Shown piece by piece: positions 1 through 8,671 of a DNA stretch of 64,000 nt. The position numbers were made by a program, and so were the translations under genes. The notes under the pieces were generated by a model. The model worked only from the letters and a program-made list of their open reading frames with translations, was not told where the DNA came from and made no database searches. This DNA is from Methylosinus sp. H3A (lineage in GTDB: Bacteria > Pseudomonadota > Alphaproteobacteria > Rhizobiales > Beijerinckiaceae): the NCBI RefSeq assembly GCF_015709455.1, contig NZ_JADNQW010000004.1, positions 81,530 to 145,529 of the forward strand, given 5' to 3'. Position 1 is the stretch's first letter. Each line of letters starts with the position of its first letter.

Positions 1-1
1 G

Positions 2-61
2 CTTGGCAAGGATCCTGTGCTCGTCCTCGACAACGCCGGCTGGCATGGCGAGGCGGGTCTG
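2..61 (+). pseudogene. IS630-family transposase fragment
   Basis: The second forward frame reads LVLDNAGWHGEAG within the first 60 bases. This is the second-Asp region of the IS630/Tc1 DDE transposase (hydrophobic stretch, then D-N/G-A-G-W-H). The frame runs on into IS6 terminal-repeat sequence at 64 and loses homology there, so this is a scrap cut off by the neighbouring element. Its 5' part lies outside the window. Function is lost. Confidence 0.55.
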
Positions 62-63
62 AT

Positions 64-100
64 GGCTCTGTCGCGAATTTTGGTTCTGTCGCGAAATTTG
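64..100 (+). repeat. Two tandem IS6 terminal repeats
   Basis: 64-81 reads ggctctgtcgcgaatttt and 82-100 reads ggttctgtcgcgaaatttg. Both are outward ends of the IS6 element at 82-881. The outer copy (64-81) equals the reverse complement of that element's other end (863-881) over all 18 bases. It is an additional end, probably left by a second insertion or an adjacent deletion. Confidence 0.7.
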
Positions 101-881
101 TCTATAGGCGCGACGGGTGACCGAGAATGACGTGACTCAGGCGGCAAGGGAATAGAATTGCTGCGCGGGACGCATTTCGTTCGTCGTTCGCATCTGCCCC
201 TTTCGGATCATGTGCATCAGCTCGATCCCAGAAAGCGTCGCGGCAGCCGATCGAAATGATTTGAAACCCAGCGTCGGACGCGTCACTTGCTTCACCGCTC
301 GATGGTCTTGCTCGACGATATTATTGAGATATTTGATGCGCCGGATTTCGATGTCCGCTTCACGCTCCTCATTGTAGCTTTCGATCGCCGCTGTGTTGGC
401 TCCGCTCTTGTCGATCGTGATCTTCTTCGGCTCGCCGTGCTGGCCGATCGCCTTGCCCAAGAAACGCAACGCGGCTTTGCAATCCCTCTTGGCCGTCAGA
501 AGGAAATCGACCGTCGCACCCGCTTTGTCGACCGCCCGATACTGATATTTCCAGCAGCCTTTGACTTTCACATAGGTCTCATCGAGACGCCAGCTCGACC
601 CGACAGCGCGCTTGCGAGCACGAAACTCCATTTCCAGCAAAGGCGCGTATTTGGCGACCCAGCGGTTGAGCGTGGAATGGTCGACCTCGACGCCGCGCTC
701 TTCCATCATTTCCTCGAGCTGACGATAGCTCATCGGATACGCCACATACCAGCGGACGCCCCACAGGATCACGTCGCGTTCAAAATGGCTGCCCTTGAAA
801 TCGATCATCACGCTATTCCGCCTGCCCCAGCCCGGCGATCATAGCCCCAACCGGCCCGCGAGAAAAATTCGCGACAGAGCC
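82..881 (-). mobile_element. IS6-family insertion sequence, copy A
   Basis: About 800 bp with imperfect terminal inverted repeats (82-100 and 863-881) around one transposase gene on the minus strand. The stop codon lies 55 bases from the right end, against 57 in copy B (5548-6350), which supports the boundaries. The flanking octamers do not match, so no target duplication survives; one flank is an extra IS6 end and the other is a broken antitoxin gene. It probably arose by IS6-mediated cointegration or deletion. Confidence 0.75.
137..811 (-). CDS. IS6-family transposase
   Basis: A 224-residue DDE transposase, normal length for IS6, that catalyses replicative transposition of its element. The N-terminal third has the helix-turn-helix-like stretch YRQLEEMMEERGVEVDHSTL. 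The acidic triad is visible as RLDETY, TIDKSG and IVEQDH. It differs from copy B at scattered residues, for example QMRTTNEMRPAQQF against QLQTEGKLRPALQF near the C-terminus, so the two are related but not fresh duplicates. The start is ATG-ATG and either may be used. The reading frame is intact and the protein is probably active. Confidence 0.85.
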   Translation of the reverse strand: MMIDFKGSHFERDVILWGVRWYVAYPMSYRQLEEMMEERGVEVDHSTLNRWVAKYAPLLEMEFRARKRAVGSSWRLDETYVKVKGCWKYQYRAVDKAGATVDFLLTAKRDCKAALRFLGKAIGQHGEPKKITIDKSGANTAAIESYNEEREADIEIRRIKYLNNIVEQDHRAVKQVTRPTLGFKSFRSAAATLSGIELMHMIRKGQMRTTNEMRPAQQFYSLAA

Positions 882-1026
882 CTTTTTCTCCCGCTCGCGC
901 TGGAGCTCATTGGCGCAAGCCATCTCGGATGGCGTCGACGATGGGCTTCCCCTTCGCTTTCGCGAGCTTGCGAATGAGTTCGTCGGTCTCCGGGTCTTTG
1001 ATGCTATAGGCCACAGGATACCTCAT
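882..1026 (-). pseudogene. VapB-like antitoxin remnant
   Basis: From the ATG at 1026 the minus strand encodes AYSIKDPETDELIRKLAKAKG, then KPIVDAI. This matches the N-terminal DNA-binding region of short VapB/PSK-type antitoxins (I-K-D-P-E-T-D-x-L-x-R-x-L-A). After VDAIR the frame slips and meets TGA. The +1 frame continues NELQREREKK, the expected family sequence. The IS6 element at 82-881 then cuts the gene off, and no toxin gene is left beside it. The assignment rests on motif memory. Confidence 0.5.
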
Positions 1027-1174
1027 ATTTTATATACGCATATCCTAATCGAGGTATATTCGGATTCGACCCCGCGTTCAAGCCCGTGGCTCCTGACAAG
1101 CGGCAAGATCAATGGGCTGATCGGAGGACCGCTCGGCGAGGCTCTGCTAGCCGGCGACCTTTCGCATGGTGATG

Positions 1175-1543
1175 TTAACGTGCCTCCGCTGTAATGCTTG
1201 CGACGAATCTTTTCTCCTCGACGATTTCCGACTTGAGAACGTCATTGATTCGTCGTTTGAGAAGCGCGCGTTCATCATTGAATTTGTAGACGGATCGAGC
1301 GAGTTCGATGAACTCCGCGTCGAATTCTCGTCGGCCCTCTTTTTCGCGGAGAGCGTCTTCTATCTTCCACAGTGTGCTGTTGACGGTTTTCAGGTTGTCC
1401 TTAAGATTCAAAATCTCCTCGCAACCTCCATGCATATCTACGATTTCCTGCAACAGAAGCAGTTCTTTCTGCACGTTGGCGCGCGCCGCGGGCTCAAATA
1501 TCTCGACGCTCTTGATTTCGAGAATCGTGATTTTGTCGATCAA
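1175..1543 (-). CDS. DUF6165 family protein, unknown function
   Basis: A protein of about 122 residues. The core LIDKITILEIK, the middle WKIEDAL and the tail LKRRINDVLKSEIVEEK are typical of DUF6165, a small, mostly helical family of unknown function often found beside TPR/glycosyltransferase genes. The open frame only has a TTG start (1543), which would drop the conserved Gly-Glu before LIDK. Removing one C from the C5 run at 1548-1552 would join this frame to the upstream gene as APVSWGELIDKITILEIK, the expected N-terminus. So either the two genes overlap with an odd start, or a 1-base frameshift separates them. Confidence 0.65.
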   Translation of the reverse strand: MIDKITILEIKSVEIFEPAARANVQKELLLLQEIVDMHGGCEEILNLKDNLKTVNSTLWKIEDALREKEGRREFDAEFIELARSVYKFNDERALLKRRINDVLKSEIVEEKRFVASITAEAR

Positions 1544-3308
1544 CTCGCCCCCATGAAACCGGCGCCCGCGGCGTGGCGAGTTCGCGTTTCTTCGTTCGCT
1601 GACGCTCTTTGTCCATCAGCTCACGCAATGCGCTTTCAATATCCGAGAAGACGCTACGCCAATCGTCCCTCGTCTGTTGGCGGAAAAGACGCATCGTCGG
1701 ATACCAGGGACTATCCGTCCGGTCCAACATCCAGCGCCAGTCCGGAACGTATTTGACCGCTAACCAGACCGGCCGCGCCAATGCGCCCGCAAGATGCGCG
1801 ATCGATGTGTCACAGCTGATGACGAGGTCTAAGCTTTCCATGACCGCCACCGAATCAGCAAACGCATCATCGTCTGCGTCATAGTCGTCACCGAGTGTCT
1901 CGACCGTCATGCCTTCGAGCAATTCGCGTAGCTGTTCGACTCCCTCGTTCTTCTGCAACGAAATCAGCCGCACGTTCGGCAGCCGCGATATCGCCAGAAA
2001 CTCCGCGAGCGCAAATGATCGCCCGTTGTCGATCTTCCCCGCCTTGCTACCCTGCCAAGCGATCCCGATCTTAAAACCTTGGCCTCCAAGCCTCGCTTTC
2101 CATTTCCGTACGCGTTCCACTTCCGCGCGCAGATAAGGCGTTTCCCCAGGCGGAAGCTTTAGACGGCTTCCAAAGGCGAACGGAAGGCTCAGCAAAGCAC
2201 ATTGATAGTCGAAGGCCTCGCCTTCAGGAAGACTGGGCACGAACCGGACGCCCGCGATAGAGTGACGCATCAAACCCAGCAAGCGATAGCGCACAAAGAA
2301 TGTTACGTCCGCTCCAGATGCAGCGAGATATAGAAAATATCTACAAAATTGAATTACATCTCCTAGGCCTTGCTCATCGTACACGATTATTCTCTTACCC
2401 ACGACGTCCTCGCCGCCCCATGTCGGACACGAAATCAAAAGGCCTCTCCTTGGCGCTTTTTTGCGATCCCATCGGCTTTCATACCCAGACCATCCTGCGA
2501 TGAAGTCGCCTCGGAGCAGCGCGAGCAATCCGCGATTGTAGAGGGCGTCGGCATAGTCGGGCTGGATCGACAGCGCCTTGTCGTAGGAGGCCGACGCCTC
2601 ATCGAGCCGCTTGAGCTCTAGGAGCGCGTTACCGCGATTATAATGAGCCTCCGTGAAGTCGGGTTTGATTGACAGCGCATGGTCGTAAGACGCCAACGCT
2701 TCGGCGAACCGTTTCAGCTCTTGGAGCGCGCCGCCGCGATTGACGAGGGCGACAGCATAGCTGGGCTTTATCGACAGCGCTTTGTCATAGGCCGCCAATG
2801 CCCCGTCGAGCCGGCCGAGCTCCTGGAGAGCATTACCGCGATTGATGACCGCGTCGACATAGTCGGGATTTATCGACAGTGCTCTGTCGTAAGACATTAC
2901 TGCCTCGTCGAGCCGCTTGAGCATCTGGAGCGTGTTGGCGCGATTGAAGTGCGCGTCGGCGTAGTCGGGAGCAATGGCGATGGCCTTGTCGTAGGATGTC
3001 ACCGCCTCTTCGAAGCGCTTCAGCATTTGGAGCGCGTTGCCGCGGATGTAGAGCATGTCGGGGTCATCGGGCTTGATCGACAGCGCCTTATCGAAGAGCT
3101 CCATGCCGCGTTCCAGACGATCTGTCTGGATCATGATGACGCCGAGCAAATGCAATGCGGTGACTTGCGCCGCATCTTCGGCAAGAATCAAAAGGTATAT
3201 TTTCTCCGCATGAGATAGAAGGCCATTTTGATGAAAGTCGATAGCTCGGAACAGGCGATCCGAGATCTGTGTCGAAGGGGAAGGTGTGTACCGCATGTAA
3301 CGCGACAT
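1494..3308 (-). CDS. TPR protein with glycosyltransferase-like C-terminus
   Basis: 604 residues. Roughly residues 45-280 hold about seven 34-residue tetratricopeptide repeats with the pattern NRGNALQELKRLDEALASYDKAL and internal conservation around SIKPDY. The C-terminal half contains WGGEDVVGKRIIVYDEQGLGD and later LVISCDTSIAHLAGAL, as in GT9/GT41-like glycosyltransferase folds fused to TPRs. A role in glycosylating a protein or surface glycan is inferred; the substrate is unknown. The last about 40 residues, from REL-ATPRAPVSWG onward, look like the displaced N-terminus of the adjacent DUF6165 gene, so the native stop may have lain elsewhere. Confidence 0.7.
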   Translation of the reverse strand: MSRYMRYTPSPSTQISDRLFRAIDFHQNGLLSHAEKIYLLILAEDAAQVTALHLLGVIMIQTDRLERGMELFDKALSIKPDDPDMLYIRGNALQMLKRFEEAVTSYDKAIAIAPDYADAHFNRANTLQMLKRLDEAVMSYDRALSINPDYVDAVINRGNALQELGRLDGALAAYDKALSIKPSYAVALVNRGGALQELKRFAEALASYDHALSIKPDFTEAHYNRGNALLELKRLDEASASYDKALSIQPDYADALYNRGLLALLRGDFIAGWSGYESRWDRKKAPRRGLLISCPTWGGEDVVGKRIIVYDEQGLGDVIQFCRYFLYLAASGADVTFFVRYRLLGLMRHSIAGVRFVPSLPEGEAFDYQCALLSLPFAFGSRLKLPPGETPYLRAEVERVRKWKARLGGQGFKIGIAWQGSKAGKIDNGRSFALAEFLAISRLPNVRLISLQKNEGVEQLRELLEGMTVETLGDDYDADDDAFADSVAVMESLDLVISCDTSIAHLAGALARPVWLAVKYVPDWRWMLDRTDSPWYPTMRLFRQQTRDDWRSVFSDIESALRELMDKERQRTKKRELATPRAPVSWGRVDRQNHDSRNQERRDI

Positions 3309-3524
3309 TTCGATAGCTCCAAAGCCAACCCGCCTTGCTGGTGAATGTGGCTCGAAACATTGATTTGGTGAAGGGTTTTGTTGTCGAAGCCGATCCGCGC
3401 CAGTTCAGGGGAACCATACCCGCCATGATCAATGCTATGCTGCCCCTGGCTAGCCGGTCACCTGTCTGCGGGAAGGGCGCAGGGCTTTCGCCGAGCTATG
3501 CCGGATTTTAGGTGACGGGGCGGA

Positions 3525-4196
3525 TCAAGCGGCGGTTTTGGTTTCGCGGGCGATCTCGATTCCGTCGCGGAATGTGACGCCTTCGATGAGTTTCGGCAAC
3601 TGATTTTGTCCTTTCAGCCGCCGCCAATTTTTCGACGCCGCCATCACGAGCTTGAAAACCATGAGGCGCGCCGTGTCCTGCGAAAGCGCGCCCTTCATGC
3701 GAACCGTGCGATGACGCACCGTCGAAAACACGCTCTCGATCGGGTTCGACGTCCGCAGATGCACGAAATGCTCGGCGGGAAAGTCGAAGAAGGTCAGCAG
3801 CGTGTCGCGATCCTTCAGCAGGCAGTCGACCGCCTTCTGATATTTCGGCGCGTATTTCTCGGCGAAGGTCGTCATCGCCGCCTCGGCCGCCGCGCGGCTC
3901 GGCGCCTGCCAGATCTCGCGCAGATCCCTGTGGGCGTTCGGTTGAACGGACTTCGGCAGCTTGTCCAGGACGTTCAACGTCTTGTGCACCCAGCAACGCT
4001 GATGGCGGGTCTTCGGGAAAGCCTCGTCGTGAGCCTTCCAGAAGCCGAGCGCGCCGTCGCCAACGGCGATCTCCGGCGCGACCGCCAAGCCGCGCCTCTT
4101 CAAGTCGACGAGCAGTTCCTTCCAGCTCTGCGCGCTCTCCCGAATGCCCGTCTGAAAGCCGACCAGCTCCTTCTTGCCCTCCGGCGTCGCGCCCAT
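3525..4196 (-). pseudogene. IS256-family transposase, 5'-truncated
   Basis: Homology starts at MGATPEGKKELVGFQTG (4196) and runs to the normal C-terminus (LPKLIEGVTFRDGIEIA). It includes the second catalytic Asp in AVGDGALGFW, the RHQRCWVHKT motif and the catalytic Glu in RTSNPIESVF. A full IS256 transposase is about 400 residues, so the N-terminal 40 percent, including the first Asp, is missing. The frame stays open upstream to 4394, but those residues (CVLVFLSSITPLDKL and following) are unrelated flank. Inactive. The 216 bases between 3309 and 3524 hold no gene I can recognise. Confidence 0.8.
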
Positions 4197-4471
4197 CGCG
4201 TTCGTCCGCTGCGTTTGAGGATCGTTTCCCGGGTCATCGGGCGCGGCGCATACGCGATCGTACCTGTAAGGGTAAAAACATAGTTTGTCTAGCGGAGTTA
4301 TAGAGCTTAGAAAAACAAGCACGCATCGTCCGAAATCGGCGCTCATTGAAATATGGGTTTTTGCCTCGCGCTCATGTGTGGATGTCAGGCCCAAATCCAG
4401 ATCCCATGAGGGCGTAGCGGCGGCCGGGAGGGTATCCTGATAGCCGCAAAAGCATCAGGGAACGCCATCTC

Positions 4472-5395
4472 ATGGGAAAGACAATTTCATCGGCATTGCC
4501 GACGGTGGCCGTGGATTATGACGCGACGCTCATCATGGCTGTGGAAACCAGCAACAAGAGCTGGGTGGTGGCTGCGCATGTGCCTGGGCTCGGGAATATC
4601 AAGGCCAAGCAGACGATCGAGCCGGCGACCGCAGCGCTGGCGACGTCGATCGAGGGCTACCGTCGCCGCGCCGCAGCGTTCGGAAAAGAGATCGATCGCG
4701 TGATCGTGGTTTATGAGGCTGGGTATGGCGGCTTCTGGCTGGCGCGCTGGCTGATGGCGCGTGGCGTCGAGGTCCATGTCATCCAACCGTCGAGCGTTCC
4801 CGTGGAACGGCGCAAGCGGCGAGCGAAGTCGGACAAGATCGACGCCGATCTTCTGCTTCGAACGCTAATGGCCTGGCTACGAGGCGAGCCGCGCGTTTGC
4901 TCGATGGTGATGATTCCCGAGGAAGCCGAAGAGGACGCACGGCGACCATCGAGAGAACGCGAGGAGCTCGTCCGCGAGCGCATCATGCTGACCAATCGGA
5001 TTGGCGCGATACTGGCGACGGTGGGAGTGGAGGACTACAATCCATTGCGTCGCGATCGACGGGTGCGGCTGGAAGCGTTGAGGACGGCGCTGGATCAACC
5101 GCTGCCGGAGCATGCCAAAGCGAAGATCGTTTGCATCATCGAGCGGCTCGAATTGGTTCTCTCGCAGATCTCGGCCCTCGAAACTCAGCGTGACGCCGTT
5201 CTCGAAGAGGAGGCGCCCGAGGAAGCGCAGCGAATGATCAAAGCGCTTGTCCTGCTCCGCAGCATCGGCACGCAAAGCGCGACGGTGTTCGGCATGCGTT
5301 TCATAGTGACGATCGTCGGAGGGCTGGCGCTCAGCCAGCTCCTGACGGCTCTATACGACGCCGGTCATCTATCTTCTCATGAGCCGGTTTCATAG
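4472..5395 (+). pseudogene. IS110-family transposase, C-terminally disrupted
   Basis: An IS110 DEDD recombinase. The N-terminal RuvC-like domain shows VAVETSNKSWVVAAHVPG (Glu where many members have Asp), YEAGYGGFWLARWL and AKSDKIDADLLLR. The central coiled region reaches LRSIGTQSATVFGMRF at about residue 278. A full protein then continues into the Transposase_20 domain with its catalytic Ser; here the frame diverges to unrelated residues and stops at 307. IS110 elements lack inverted repeats, so the ends cannot be set. Probably inactive. Confidence 0.75.
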
Positions 5396-5547
5396 AAAGC
5401 GCGAGAGCGCCTTTCCGTCGCCAGGCCGCGCCAATTCGCGGAACGCGGGCGTGCCGCCGCTCGCCTCGAAGCTCCACAAGGCAAGGCTGCGAGAGGCTGA
5501 TTCTAAAAATTGCCGTTTGGCTCAGAACCGAATTTGCCTCGGGCTCG

Positions 5548-6350
5548 GGCTCTGTCGCAAATTTTTCTCGCGGGTCGGTTATGGCTATGATCGCCGGGCG
5601 AGGGGCAGGCGGAATAGTCCGATGATCGATTTCAAGGGCAGCCATTTTGAACGCGACATGATCCTGTGGGGCGTCCGGTGGTATGTGGCGTATCCGATGA
5701 GCTATCGGCAACTCGAGGAAATGATGGAAGAGCGAGGCGTCGAAGTCGACCATTCCACGCTCAACCGCTGGGTCGTCAAGTATGCGCCTTTGCTGGAGAA
5801 ACAGTTCCGTGTACGCAAGCGCGCGATCGGATCCAGCTGGCGTCTCGATGAGACCTACGTGAAAGTCAAAGGCTGCTGGAAATATCTGTATCGGGCTGTC
5901 GACAAGGCAGGCGCGACGGTGGATTTCTTGCTGACCGCAAAGCGGGATTGCAAAGCGGCTCTGCGCTTTTTGCGCAAGGCGATCGGCCAGCATGGCAAGC
6001 CGGAGGAGATCACAATCGACAAGAGCGGCGCCAACACGGCAGCGATCGAAAGCTACAATGCGGAGCATGAAGGGGACATCGAAATCCGCCGCATCAAATA
6101 TCTCAATAATATTGTCGAACAGGACCATCGAGCGGTGAAGCGAGTGACGCGGCCGATGTTGGGCTTCAAATCATTTCGATCGGCTGCCGCGACACTCTCG
6201 GGGATCGAGCTCATGCATATGATCCGAAAGGACCAGTTGCAGACCGAGGGCAAATTGCGTCCAGCGCTGCAGTTCTATGCCCTCGCGGTGTGAGCAGCCT
6301 CACGCTCACACGCCCGCGTCCCCTCCGTAGACAAAATTTGCGACACAACC
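5548..6350 (+). mobile_element. IS6-family insertion sequence, copy B (intact)
   Basis: An 803-bp element. Its ends are ggctctgtcgcaaattttt (5548-5566) and the inverted match caaaatttgcgacacaacc (6332-6350). It is flanked by a perfect 8-bp direct repeat, cgggctcg, at 5540-5547 and 6351-6358, the length IS6-family elements generate. This marks a discrete insertion that has not recombined since. It contains one transposase gene, with 74 bases before the start and 57 after the stop. It lies just downstream of the SBP gene at 6363-7778 and may separate that operon from the IS cluster. Confidence 0.92.
5622..6293 (+). CDS. IS6-family transposase
   Basis: 223 residues from the ATG at 5622. The open frame extends upstream, but those codons lie in the IS end and flank. 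The acidic triad is D76 (RLDETY), D133 (TIDKSG) and E166 (IVEQDH), with the conserved KYLNNIVEQDHRAVK and C-terminal GIELMHMIRK. It acts on its own 803-bp element, which has intact ends and a target duplication, so activity is plausible. It is more closely related to copy A (137-811) than to the copy at 57534-58285, whose C-terminus reads MHRIRKGQFALSRFR. Confidence 0.9.
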   Translation: MIDFKGSHFERDMILWGVRWYVAYPMSYRQLEEMMEERGVEVDHSTLNRWVVKYAPLLEKQFRVRKRAIGSSWRLDETYVKVKGCWKYLYRAVDKAGATVDFLLTAKRDCKAALRFLRKAIGQHGKPEEITIDKSGANTAAIESYNAEHEGDIEIRRIKYLNNIVEQDHRAVKRVTRPMLGFKSFRSAAATLSGIELMHMIRKDQLQTEGKLRPALQFYALAV

Positions 6351-6362
6351 CGGGCTCGTCCT

Positions 6363-7778
6363 TCAACGGGCGTTCGGGACACCGACGGCCTTCGACTTCG
6401 CCTCCGTGAAATCCAGCACGCCGCCATTCGCGCCATCGCCGAAGCGAGAGGCTGTGTCTTTCGAAAGATAGGCGCTCAAACGTCCATTGCTGTCCGAGAC
6501 GAACCATGCGCGATCTGCAAATATCTCGACGCCGCTTACGCGATCGAAGGCGTAGATCGCGCGCGCTGCCCGGCCTTGGCGCTCGAGCTCGGCGAGCGCG
6601 CGCAATGCGCTCGCGAGGGAGGCGTATCTACGCACTCGGCCTTCGTCTTTCAGCCACAGCTCGGCGGACTGCGAGACGTCTTCGATCTGCTGTCCCGTGG
6701 ACGCGTCCGTGAAGACCGGCGGAGGGGCGTCCGCCGCGAGCAGAGATTTATAGTCGAGACCCGCGTCTTTCGACGCTCGCTGGATAAAGATGTCGTCGAT
6801 GAATGCGTCGAGATCGAGCCCCGTGTCGGCGCGCTTGAGCAGCCGAAGCGTGTCGATCGACGTCGCGACATCCTGTCGAAATTCGGTTTTCCATGCGAGG
6901 GCGCGTGTCTGCAATCCGAAGGGACCATGGAAAAGATAGACGACCGGCGCGTCCATGCCTGTCACCTTGGCGATCAATTCGCTGTATTTTTCCGGCTCCG
7001 CCGTGAGCAGCCGCGTCGCTTCGATCACGGCGCGGAGATAGGCGACCACGACTTCGGGATATCGATCGGCGTATTCGGCGTCGACGAGCGCGCCGTGAAA
7101 CGTCGGCACGCCCGCTTGCGCGCCGTCGAAGATTTTTCGCGCTACGCCGCGATAGGGAAACAGCTCGGCAAATGGCGCGAAAGCGGCGTGGGCGTCGATC
7201 TGCCCGCTCTGCAACGCCGAGCCCGCCACTTCGGGCGCCTGCGCGATGATCTTCACGTCCATGTCCGGATTCCAGCCGAGATCGGTGATCGCGCGCAACA
7301 GCATGCCATGCGCGGTCGAGGCGAAGGGAACCGATATCGTCTTTCCCTTCAGATCGGAGAGAGATTGTGCGTGGGACCCGGTCGGCACCACGACGCCATT
7401 GCCGCTGCCGCGCACGCTTCCCGACAAGACGACGATGAACTTGCTGCGTTTGCCGGCCTTCTTGAAGGCGACGCCGTTGAGCGCTCCGGGGAAATCCGCC
7501 ATCACGCCGAAGTCGAGCTTGCCCGCGACCATCTCGTTGGTGATGGGCGCGCCGCTCGTGAAGTTCTTCCACTGAACGTCATAGGTCGCGCCCTTGTACT
7601 TTCCGTCGCGCGGCAGATAGCGATCCAGAAGGCCGAGCTCACGAATGAGCAGCCCGCCGGCCGCGCAATTGATCGTCGTATCCTGCACGCCGATCGCGAT
7701 GCGGATCGTCTCCGCGGCCAACGGATTCGAAAGCGCCACGAGGAAAGTCGGCAGCAGCCAGAGGCGCAATATCCGCAC
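6363..7778 (-). CDS. ABC substrate-binding protein with NosL-like tail
   Basis: 471 residues from a GTG at 7778 preceded by a gaaggacgag ribosome site. The signal peptide is RLWLLPTFLVALSNPLAA. Residues about 20-345 form an NMT1/SsuA-TauA-type binding protein (FGVMADFPGAL, GSGNGVVVPTGS, LKGKTISVPFASTAHGMLLRAI). This is the periplasmic subunit of the importer made with 7823-8671 and 8668-9519. About 100 extra residues follow, with AIYAFDRVSG, DRAWFVSDS, LSAYLSKDTASRFG and GGVLDFTEA. These recall the NosL fold, whose members bind Cu(I) or act in metal delivery, although no clear Cys-Met metal motif is seen. The usual family length is about 330. The ligand is unknown; sulfonate-like is suggested by the family. 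Confidence 0.7.
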   Translation of the reverse strand: MRILRLWLLPTFLVALSNPLAAETIRIAIGVQDTTINCAAGGLLIRELGLLDRYLPRDGKYKGATYDVQWKNFTSGAPITNEMVAGKLDFGVMADFPGALNGVAFKKAGKRSKFIVVLSGSVRGSGNGVVVPTGSHAQSLSDLKGKTISVPFASTAHGMLLRAITDLGWNPDMDVKIIAQAPEVAGSALQSGQIDAHAAFAPFAELFPYRGVARKIFDGAQAGVPTFHGALVDAEYADRYPEVVVAYLRAVIEATRLLTAEPEKYSELIAKVTGMDAPVVYLFHGPFGLQTRALAWKTEFRQDVATSIDTLRLLKRADTGLDLDAFIDDIFIQRASKDAGLDYKSLLAADAPPPVFTDASTGQQIEDVSQSAELWLKDEGRVRRYASLASALRALAELERQGRAARAIYAFDRVSGVEIFADRAWFVSDSNGRLSAYLSKDTASRFGDGANGGVLDFTEAKSKAVGVPNAR

Positions 7779-7822
7779 GTCGGTCTCGTCCTTCGTTTGT
7801 GCGCCTGCGCGCCTCGCGTTTC

Positions 7823-8671
7823 TCAATGCTCGCGCCGCCACGGCATGGCTAGCGCGCCGAGGACTCGCACGGCGGCGCTGCTCGCCCAACCGAGAGCGCC
7901 GATAATCAGCATCCCGACGACGATGTCCGGGTAGTTTTGAAGCGTGTACGATTCCCAAGTGTAGTAGCCGACCCCGAGCTGTCCCGAGATCATTTCCGCG
8001 GTCACCAGACAGAACCAGGATGTTCCCATGCCGATCGAGAGCCCGGTGAAGACGCCGGGCAGAGCGCCTGGTAGAATGACCTCGCGGATGATGGTCGCTT
8101 CGCGCGCGCCGAGCGAGCGCGCCGAAGCGACCAGCCGGCCATCCACCTCGCGGATCGCATCTATGGAATTGAGCAGGATCGGGAACAACGCGCCGGTGAA
8201 GGTGATGAAGATCATCGAGGCTTCCGACGACGGAAACATCAGAATAGCAAGAGGTATCCAGGCGACGGCGGGAATGGGCCGCGCCAGCTCCAACGCCGGC
8301 AGCAAGAGGTCTTCGAGCAAGCGTTTGCGTGCGATCACCACGCCCAGCGCCACTCCGACGACCGCCGCCAGCAGATAGCCGGCGAGCACACGGGCGACGC
8401 TCGCCTCGATATGTGACATGAGCTTTCCCGAGAAAATAAGCTCGAGGAAAGCCTCCGCGACCTCGGTGGGCGCCGGGAGGAACGCGAAGGAAACGAAGGG
8501 TAGCCTGAGCTTGGCGGCCGACGCGAATTGCCAGAGCAGGACGAGAGCGGCGATCGATAAGACGCGCAGGGCCCATCGGCGCGAGGGAGGAGACGCGCGA
8601 GAAGACACGGCTGCGCCGGCCTCGCCGCCATCCTTCGGCGCGCTGTGCGACAGTGTGCGCGCATCGGTCAT
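7823..8671 (-). CDS. ABC transporter permease, SsuC/TauC type
   Basis: 282 residues and about six membrane helices. The cytoplasmic EAA loop reads ASARSLGAREATIIREVILPGALPGVFTGL, where it docks on the ATPase. It follows the ATPase gene with an ATGA overlap (8668-8671), which implies translational coupling, and precedes the binding-protein gene by 44 bases. This is the membrane channel of a sulfonate/nitrate/taurine-class importer. The order ATPase-permease-SBP and the neighbouring redox genes at 9595-12549 suggest import of a compound those enzymes process. Confidence 0.85.
   Translation of the reverse strand: MTDARTLSHSAPKDGGEAGAAVSSRASPPSRRWALRVLSIAALVLLWQFASAAKLRLPFVSFAFLPAPTEVAEAFLELIFSGKLMSHIEASVARVLAGYLLAAVVGVALGVVIARKRLLEDLLLPALELARPIPAVAWIPLAILMFPSSEASMIFITFTGALFPILLNSIDAIREVDGRLVASARSLGAREATIIREVILPGALPGVFTGLSIGMGTSWFCLVTAEMISGQLGVGYYTWESYTLQNYPDIVVGMLIIGALGWASSAAVRVLGALAMPWRREH

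Noticed and set aside
7779..8576. N-terminal extension of the binding-protein frame
   Set aside because: Overlaps the permease gene in another frame; a signal peptide begins at the GTG at 7778.
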